DNA of 64,000 nt from Fen-1273 sp963748405 (GTDB lineage: Bacteria; Bacteroidota; Ignavibacteria; UBA10030; UBA6906). Of this stretch, positions 59,317-64,000 are shown in pieces; position 1 is the stretch's first letter; every line of letters starts with the position of its first letter. The notes beneath the pieces were generated by a model. It saw nothing but the letters and a program-made list of their open reading frames with translations. It was not told the origin of the DNA and ran no database searches. The DNA lies in NCBI GenBank assembly GCA_963748405.1, contig CAVVIT010000008.1:248001-312000 (forward strand). The letters run 5' to 3'. The position numbers and the translations under genes were made by a program.

Positions 59317-59636
59317 TCGTTCACCCTGCGGTTGAGTTCGGTCTCGCACGATGGGCACACGCGCCGGGTGACGTCCCTGTCGAGGTGGGCCTGCGCCATC
59401 CGCTGTTTGCAGGAGATGCATACGCCGAAGGAGCCGGAATCGAGCCGTGCGAGAGCACTCTGGAGGTCTTCGATCCGCATGTCGCTCCGGAACGAAACGA
59501 GCGCTTCGATGCTCTGGCGGGATTTGAGGATGGCTCTGGCGGTGTCCGGTGTGAGCTCGAGGTGGTATGAGGTTTTCAGGTGTTCGAGAAGCTCAACGAG
59601 GATCATTCGCCGGGTTGCGCGTTTATTCTTGAACAT
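59223..59636 (-). CDS. DksA/TraR-type zinc-finger protein
   Basis: The 137-residue protein has the four-cysteine finger C-x2-C-x17-C-x2-C (GVCISCKQRMAQA ... RRVCPSCE), preceded by the ALARLDSGSFG motif of the DksA/TraR family and a helical N-terminal half. DksA-like proteins bind RNA polymerase through the secondary channel. The C-terminal 30 residues overlap the permease gene on the other strand, and they do not look like the family's usual tail. A frame change or a longer tail than usual is possible. Confidence 0.75.
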   Translation of the reverse strand: MFKNKRATRRMILVELLEHLKTSYHLELTPDTARAILKSRQSIEALVSFRSDMRIEDLQSALARLDSGSFGVCISCKQRMAQAHLDRDVTRRVCPSCETELNRRVNDHLTTPGYIFPPRTTRNTVAARRTPKSGMRP

Positions 59637-59708
59637 GGATCTCTTTCGCCCCGGGTGTCAATAATCTGACAATCCGCCCGCCGGAAAGGTTTGCTCCCCC
59701 GACAAAAT

Positions 59709-59744
59709 GTCATTGCGTGGCGCGGGAGGCGCCACGAAGCAACC
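59709..59744. repeat. Dispersed GTCATTGCGAG repeat, copy 5
   Basis: GTCATTGCGTGG...GCCACGAAGCAACC has the repeat ends and an internal GGCGC/GCGCC palindrome. It lies between the zinc-finger gene and the NfeD gene. A TACATTTTG segment at 59775, 72 bp before the NfeD start, may be its promoter. Confidence 0.75.
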
Positions 59745-59854
59745 CGCTCTCTTGCAATCAACGCCCGTAAGAAGTACATTTTGTCACAGTCTCGCTTCCA
59801 GTCCTTTCCCTTCTCCTCCGCACCGAGTATTGTCCAACAAACGGGAGGTCCCAC

Positions 59855-60391
59855 GTGCTGATTTTCATCTCCATCGCCCTCGCGTCCTTTATCCTGCTGG
59901 CCGGGTCATTCTTTTTCGGACACGATCACGACACCGACCATGCCGACGCCGGCCACGGCGTTGACGGGCACGACCTCACGCATGATATGGAGCCGACGAT
60001 AAGTTTCTTCTCGATCAAGGTGATCGCCACCCTGACGATGGGATTCGGCGCCGCCGGCGCGATCGCCAGGGTCTATGGCGCCGACTACCTCGTTGCATCG
60101 TTCATCGGGCTGGCCTGCGGCATCGCGCTTTCGCTCCTCATGTATTTCATTCTCGGCCTGATCTACAGGCAGCAGGCGTCGTCGATCGTCCCGACCTCGT
60201 TTGCCGTCGGGCAGACAGGCATCGTGCAGACGGGCATCGGTCCCGGCGTCCTCGGCGAGGTCAGCCTCAACGTCGGCGGACAGTATATGACGTACCTTGC
60301 GAAATCAACGTCGACGAAGGAGATTCCGAAGGGGGCCACCGTCAAGGTCGTGGGCCTCATCGGAAGCCAGCTCGTCGTGGAAGAAGCATAA
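59855..60391 (+). CDS. NfeD-like membrane protein
   Basis: GTG 59855 follows a GGGAGG site. The 178-residue protein has one N-terminal TM helix, a His/Asp-rich loop (GHDHDTDHADAGHGVDGHDL), two further TM helices and a C-terminal OB-fold-like domain (FAVGQTGIVQTGIGPGVLGE ... GATVKVVGLIGSQLVVEE). NfeD proteins pair with flotillin or stomatin partners, and the flotillin gene follows after 25 bp. The histidine-rich loop is an unusual feature that may bind metal. Confidence 0.85.
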   Translation: MLIFISIALASFILLAGSFFFGHDHDTDHADAGHGVDGHDLTHDMEPTISFFSIKVIATLTMGFGAAGAIARVYGADYLVASFIGLACGIALSLLMYFILGLIYRQQASSIVPTSFAVGQTGIVQTGIGPGVLGEVSLNVGGQYMTYLAKSTSTKEIPKGATVKVVGLIGSQLVVEEA

Positions 60392-60416
60392 CGGCATTCA
60401 CACTCGGAGTCGCGCC

Positions 60417-61970
60417 ATGGAAACTCTCATTATTCCATTCATGATCATCCTCCTCGCGATCGCGTTTCTCATCGTTCTCCGCGTGATTGCGAGCAGATAC
60501 AAGAAAATACCCCCGAACGCCGTCGGGATCTTTTACGGGAGAAAATACGTTCATAAGGATCCGGTCACGGGGAAGGACCAGGTTCTCGGCTTCAAGGTGG
60601 TGGGCGGGGGGGGAAGGATCATCATTCCGTTCGTCGAGTCGTACCAGGAAATGTCCACCGCGGCATTCCAGACGGAGATCGACGAGAAGGGGATACCGAA
60701 CAAGGACAACGTCAAGATCAACGTGAGGGGGGTGGCGACGTGCAAGATCTCCTCGATCCCCGAGGATCTGGGAAACGCCGTGCAGTCCTTCCTGGGGAAG
60801 AACGCCGACGAGATCAAGGCCTTCGTGCAGAACATCCTCAAGGGGCATCTCCGTTCGATCATCGGGAAGCTCGATATCGACAGCCTGCTCAGGGAACGGG
60901 ACCAGTTCAACAAGAAGGTCGTTGAAGAGTCCTCGGAGGAGCTCAAGCGGCTTGGCATACAGATCATCACGCTCGTCATCCAGGAGGTGGGGGACGAGTA
61001 CGGGTACATTGACGCTCTCGGAAAACGGGCGGTCGCCGAGGCGGTCAGGGATGCGAACATCAAGGTGGCCGAAGCCGACCGGGACGCCGCCATCAGGGTG
61101 AGCACCGCGCAGCGCGAGGCGGCGACGGTGCGCGCCGGGAACGAGGCCTCCATTGCGGAGGCGGAGATGGGGAGGGACATCAAGAAGGCGGAATTCAAGG
61201 TCAAGACCGACACGAAGCGCGCCGAGGCCGACAAGGCCCTCGACATCGCGAACGCGGACCAGGAAAAGACGCTCCGCGTCAAGCAGGCGGACAGGGACGC
61301 AGCCGAACGCGAGGCGCAGATCAAGGTGCAGGAGATGGAGGCGGTCAGGAAACAGCGGGAGCTCGATGCGTCGGTCGTCAAGATCGCCGAGGCGGAGCGG
61401 CAGAAGCGCGTCATCGACGCGGACGCCGCCAAGCAGACGGTGATCCTCCAGGCCGAGGCCGAAATGCAGCGCCTGATGAAGGAGGCGGAAGGGAAGAAGA
61501 ACGCCGACACGTTCCTCGGCGAGGGAGAGGCGGCCAAGACGCGCGCCACGCTCATGGCGATCGCCGACGGCGAAGCCGCGAAAAAGAAACAGGCGCTGAT
61601 TGCCGAAGCCGAAGGGACGACGCAGCTCGCGGCGGCGCTCGCGAAAATGACGTCCGATGCGAGGCTGATCCTCGTGCTGGACCGCCTCCCGGTCCTGTTC
61701 GACAGGGGAGGAGACGCCCTGTCCAAGGTGGCGACCTCGGTATTCTCGAGCGTGGCGGCGCCCCTGGGAAGCATCGACAAGCTCGAAATCGTCGATATGG
61801 GGTCCGGCCGCGGCCTGGAGCAGATGAGCTCCATCGTGCCGAACACCGTTTTTCGCACGATTGCGGCGGCAAAGGCCCAGGGGATTGACATTTCGAAAAT
61901 GTTGAATTTTCTTGGAGTAGACGTCGAGGAGGCGCTCAAGAAGCTGACGACCGACTCCGGCTCCAAGTAG
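60417..61970 (+). CDS. Flotillin family protein
   Basis: ATG 60417 has a GGAG site. The 517-residue protein starts with a membrane-anchoring helix (METLIIPFMIILLAIAFLIV). Next comes an SPFH/PHB domain (about 35-210, with VGGGGRIIIPFVESYQEMST and IITLVIQEVGDEYGYIDALG), then a long coiled coil of Glu-Ala repeats (AEADRDAAIRVSTAQREAAT and on, about 230-420). The tail has a MTSDARLILVLDRLPVLFD segment. Flotillins scaffold membrane microdomains. Paired with NfeD upstream. Confidence 0.9.
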   Translation: METLIIPFMIILLAIAFLIVLRVIASRYKKIPPNAVGIFYGRKYVHKDPVTGKDQVLGFKVVGGGGRIIIPFVESYQEMSTAAFQTEIDEKGIPNKDNVKINVRGVATCKISSIPEDLGNAVQSFLGKNADEIKAFVQNILKGHLRSIIGKLDIDSLLRERDQFNKKVVEESSEELKRLGIQIITLVIQEVGDEYGYIDALGKRAVAEAVRDANIKVAEADRDAAIRVSTAQREAATVRAGNEASIAEAEMGRDIKKAEFKVKTDTKRAEADKALDIANADQEKTLRVKQADRDAAEREAQIKVQEMEAVRKQRELDASVVKIAEAERQKRVIDADAAKQTVILQAEAEMQRLMKEAEGKKNADTFLGEGEAAKTRATLMAIADGEAAKKKQALIAEAEGTTQLAAALAKMTSDARLILVLDRLPVLFDRGGDALSKVATSVFSSVAAPLGSIDKLEIVDMGSGRGLEQMSSIVPNTVFRTIAAAKAQGIDISKMLNFLGVDVEEALKKLTTDSGSK

Positions 61971-61989
61971 AAGTACATCCGTTCTTTGC

Positions 61990-62008
61990 GTCCCGCCGGA
62001 GGCGGGAC
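61990..62008. terminator. Hairpin after the flotillin gene
   Basis: GTCCCGCC and GGCGGGAC form a perfect 8-bp stem with a GGA loop. No T-run follows, so it may slow transcription or be a short palindromic repeat rather than a true terminator. Confidence 0.5.
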
Positions 62009-62042
62009 AACATAATCACTGCCAAAGACTAAGGTGACCCCC

Positions 62043-62537
62043 ATGGACACTCCCGAACAGGATCACGTCTACCACCTTTCTGAATCGAAGCCGCAGGCGA
62101 TTGTCGTCTACTGCAGCGACAATCGTTTCCAGCGGGCGTTTCGGGAGTTCGTGGGGAATGAGCTTCATCTGAAGGAAGGGGAGTACATTCCCATGGTCAT
62201 CTCCGGCGGCGTCGCATCGCTTTCGGAGCCCCTGCGGCTCCCCAAGGAGTTCAAGTACATTAAGGACCGGCTCCAGTTTTTCCTCGAGCGGTTCCAGACG
62301 GTCAACCGGGTCGTGCTCATCAACCACGAGGACTGCCGCCACTACGAAGCCCTCAAAAACTCGATCGGTTCGATATTCCTCCAGCACGTTCAGCATATCT
62401 CGGAAAGGCAGATACATGACCTGTCGACCGTCGCGAAGACGCTCCTTGCCCTTGGTGCCCCCGGGTTGAATGTCGAAGTCTACTACGCCAGGCTGGTCAA
62501 AAACGGCTCAATGACAGTCCGTTTCGAGAAGATCTGA
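62043..62537 (+). CDS. Beta-carbonic anhydrase-like protein
   Basis: ATG 62043 has an AAGGTG site; the product is 164 residues. It has the zinc-ligand motif of beta-carbonic anhydrases: Cys24-x-Asp26-x-Arg28 in VVYCSDNRFQRAF and His95-x-x-Cys98 in LINHEDCRHYEAL. The protein is shorter than most beta-carbonic anhydrases (about 200 residues) and otherwise poorly matched. It could be a carbonic anhydrase-like hydrolase or a zinc-site relative with another activity. The other neighbours, flotillin and an M28 peptidase, do not point to one pathway. Confidence 0.65.
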   Translation: MDTPEQDHVYHLSESKPQAIVVYCSDNRFQRAFREFVGNELHLKEGEYIPMVISGGVASLSEPLRLPKEFKYIKDRLQFFLERFQTVNRVVLINHEDCRHYEALKNSIGSIFLQHVQHISERQIHDLSTVAKTLLALGAPGLNVEVYYARLVKNGSMTVRFEKI

Positions 62538-62624
62538 GGAACGCTTAAACCGGCCGCTACCGGGCCTGTCTAATGTATCAGGTTCACTCCCCACCATCAT
62601 TCACCTCAGGAGGATAATTCCCCC

Positions 62625-64000
62625 ATGAAGCAAACGATGACCAGGATCATCGTATTCCTTTTTCTCGCCTCGGGCAGCGTATTTGCCCAGGTGCCTATGG
62701 AAAAAGTCGATACGGCGGCAATCGCAAAGATTAAAGAGGAAGGACTGAAGCATTCCCAGGTCATGCAGATCCTCGGCACGCTCTCCGATGTCTACGGTCC
62801 CCGCCTCGGTTGGTCTCCGGAATTCAAGAGGGCTGCCCAGTGGGCCGGCGGGGAGCTGAAGAGCTGGGGGGTTCAGAACGTGCATTACCATCACTGGGCG
62901 CCGCTCGGCAAAGGGTGGACGCTCAAGAATTTCTCCGCGATGGTGAAGACCCCCGTTCCATTCCCCGTCATCGCGTATCCTGCGGCGTGGTCTCCAGGCT
63001 TTGACGAATCGGAAGCGGATGTCGTATACCTGGACGTGAAGAAGCCGGAGGATTTTGACGCGTACAAAGGGAAGCTCAAGGGGAAGTACGTCCTCATCAG
63101 CGCTCCGGCCGAACTGAAGGCCCACTTCGAGCCGCAGGCCGAACGGCTTGTGGATTCCGTCCTTCTGAAAATGGCAAACGCCGATATGCCCGCTGTGCGG
63201 CGCGGGGGGCGCCGGGGATTCGGACGCATTCCGAACCTGGATTCCATGTTCGCGGTCATGCGCCGGTTCGCCCCCGACGTGGACAGCCCCACGGTCATCA
63301 TGCGCTGGCAGGAGATGCAGGTCAACCCGCGCAAGCTCGAATTCGCCGAGAAGGAAGGAGCCATTGCGGCGATCACCGCGGGGCGCGGGGATGACGGCAC
63401 GGTTCTCGTCCAGTCCGCGACGGTTCCCCAGTCGCCCGACGTTCCGTTCAACCAGCGCATTTCGGCGTACGATCCGAAAGCGCCCGAAATCATTCCCCAG
63501 GTGGTGTTTGCTTCCGAAAACTACAACCGGATAGTCCGGATCCTCCGGTCGGGAGAGAAGGTAAAGCTTGACATGAACCTCGAGGTCGCGATGACGAAAG
63601 CGGACTCCGGGTTCGACATCATCGGAGAGATTCCCGGCACCGACCTGAAGGACGAGATCGTCATGATCGGCGCCCACTTCGACAGCTGGCACAGCGGAAC
63701 GGGAGCCACCGACAACGGGACCGGTTCGGCGGCCTGCATGGAGGCGATGCGCATACTCGAAACCGTCATGAAGAATTCCGGGTTGAAGCCGCGGCGGACG
63801 ATACGGATCGGCCTCTGGGGCTCGGAGGAGGAAGGGCTGATCGGGTCACGCGAGTACGTCTCGGCCGTCTTCGGAAAGCGCGAAGGAGGCGCCGGGGGCG
63901 GTTTCCCGGGCGGCGGAGGAGGAGAGCTCAAGACGACCCCCGAGTACGACAAACTCTCGGTCTATTTCAACCACGACAACGGGAGCGGGCGCATCCGGGG
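62625..64000 (+). CDS. M28 family secreted metallopeptidase, 5' part
   Basis: AGGAGG lies 11 bases before ATG 62625, and the frame stays open to the window's right edge (458 codons seen). A signal peptide (MTRIIVFLFLASGSVFAQ) is followed by a protease-associated (PA) domain region. The catalytic domain then shows His351-x-Asp353 (GAHFDSWHSG), Asp363 in GATDNGTGS and Glu401-Glu402 in WGSEEEGLIGS. These are metal ligands and the general base of two-zinc M28 aminopeptidases. The rest of the protein lies outside the window. A glycine-rich linker (GGAGGGFPGGGGGE) follows the EE motif. Confidence 0.88.
   Translation, partial: MKQTMTRIIVFLFLASGSVFAQVPMEKVDTAAIAKIKEEGLKHSQVMQILGTLSDVYGPRLGWSPEFKRAAQWAGGELKSWGVQNVHYHHWAPLGKGWTLKNFSAMVKTPVPFPVIAYPAAWSPGFDESEADVVYLDVKKPEDFDAYKGKLKGKYVLISAPAELKAHFEPQAERLVDSVLLKMANADMPAVRRGGRRGFGRIPNLDSMFAVMRRFAPDVDSPTVIMRWQEMQVNPRKLEFAEKEGAIAAITAGRGDDGTVLVQSATVPQSPDVPFNQRISAYDPKAPEIIPQVVFASENYNRIVRILRSGEKVKLDMNLEVAMTKADSGFDIIGEIPGTDLKDEIVMIGAHFDSWHSGTGATDNGTGSAACMEAMRILETVMKNSGLKPRRTIRIGLWGSEEEGLIGSREYVSAVFGKREGGAGGGFPGGGGGELKTTPEYDKLSVYFNHDNGSGRIR

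Overview
This is a GC-rich (about 60% by eye), gene-dense chromosomal segment from a member of the FCB group, most likely the Ignavibacteria/Chlorobi side of Bacteroidota. The main evidence is three proteins ending in a type IX secretion (T9SS) sorting domain of the form NYPNPFNPSTTIRYSLP, plus a lipoprotein carrying a SprA-type domain. There are no rRNA or tRNA genes, CRISPR arrays, phage genes or transposases that I can support. Long antisense frames are common because of the GC-rich third positions and were left out.

Layout. 1-8.2 kb: end of a T9SS cargo protein, an ornithine cyclodeaminase-family enzyme, a frameshifted M61 aminopeptidase, a DUF3160 T9SS cargo and a 12-Asp-box beta-propeller T9SS cargo. 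8.2-12.3 kb: a GT39 glycosyltransferase, a frameshifted TPR remnant, the SprA-like lipoprotein and an N-terminally truncated methyltransferase. 12.4-19.5 kb: two secreted glycosidases, GH106 (alpha-L-rhamnosidase type) and GH31 with an inserted beta-sandwich, separated by two small ferredoxin-like proteins. 19.6-22.4 kb: a small secreted protein, a Cas4-like/DnaQ-like fused nuclease (DUF2779) and a methyltransferase. 22.7-27.2 kb: a coupled operon of two histidine kinases and a response regulator, with a sigma-54-like site upstream. 27.4-28.8 kb: an SRPBCC protein, a DinB gene with an internal deletion and a small ferredoxin-like protein.

29.0-34.8 kb (plus strand) and 38.7-44.4 kb (minus strand) are two paralogous trans-envelope export loci. 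Each has a LolD-type ATPase, FtsX/MacB-type permease(s), a periplasmic LolA-like carrier and an outer-membrane beta-barrel. The first carries its own LytS/LytR two-component pair; the second carries a TetR repressor with a visible operator. Between them lie a GH37 trehalase, a small membrane protein, a GNAT acetyltransferase and an AT-rich, probably acquired, PEP mutase/isocitrate lyase-family gene. I think the paired export loci are the best candidate for an under-described system in the window.

44.6-64 kb: a YjbR remnant, a rhomboid protease, a PLP decarboxylase, a PaaI thioesterase, a geranylgeranyl reductase-like flavoprotein, an amidohydrolase/ABC-2 operon, a membrane protein coupled to an S37 peptidase, a TPR lipoprotein, a DrrAB-like ABC exporter, a DksA-type zinc-finger protein, NfeD plus flotillin, a beta-carbonic-anhydrase-like protein and the start of a secreted M28 peptidase.

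A dispersed repeat, GTCATTGCGAG...CGAAGCAA(C/T)CC, occurs at five sites. At 43.7 kb three tandem copies supply the TetR stop codon and the candidate start codons of the neighbouring beta-barrel gene. Five genes are broken (M61, TPR, DinB, methyltransferase, YjbR). The two simple frameshifts could be assembly errors; the truncations and the deletion are harder to explain that way.
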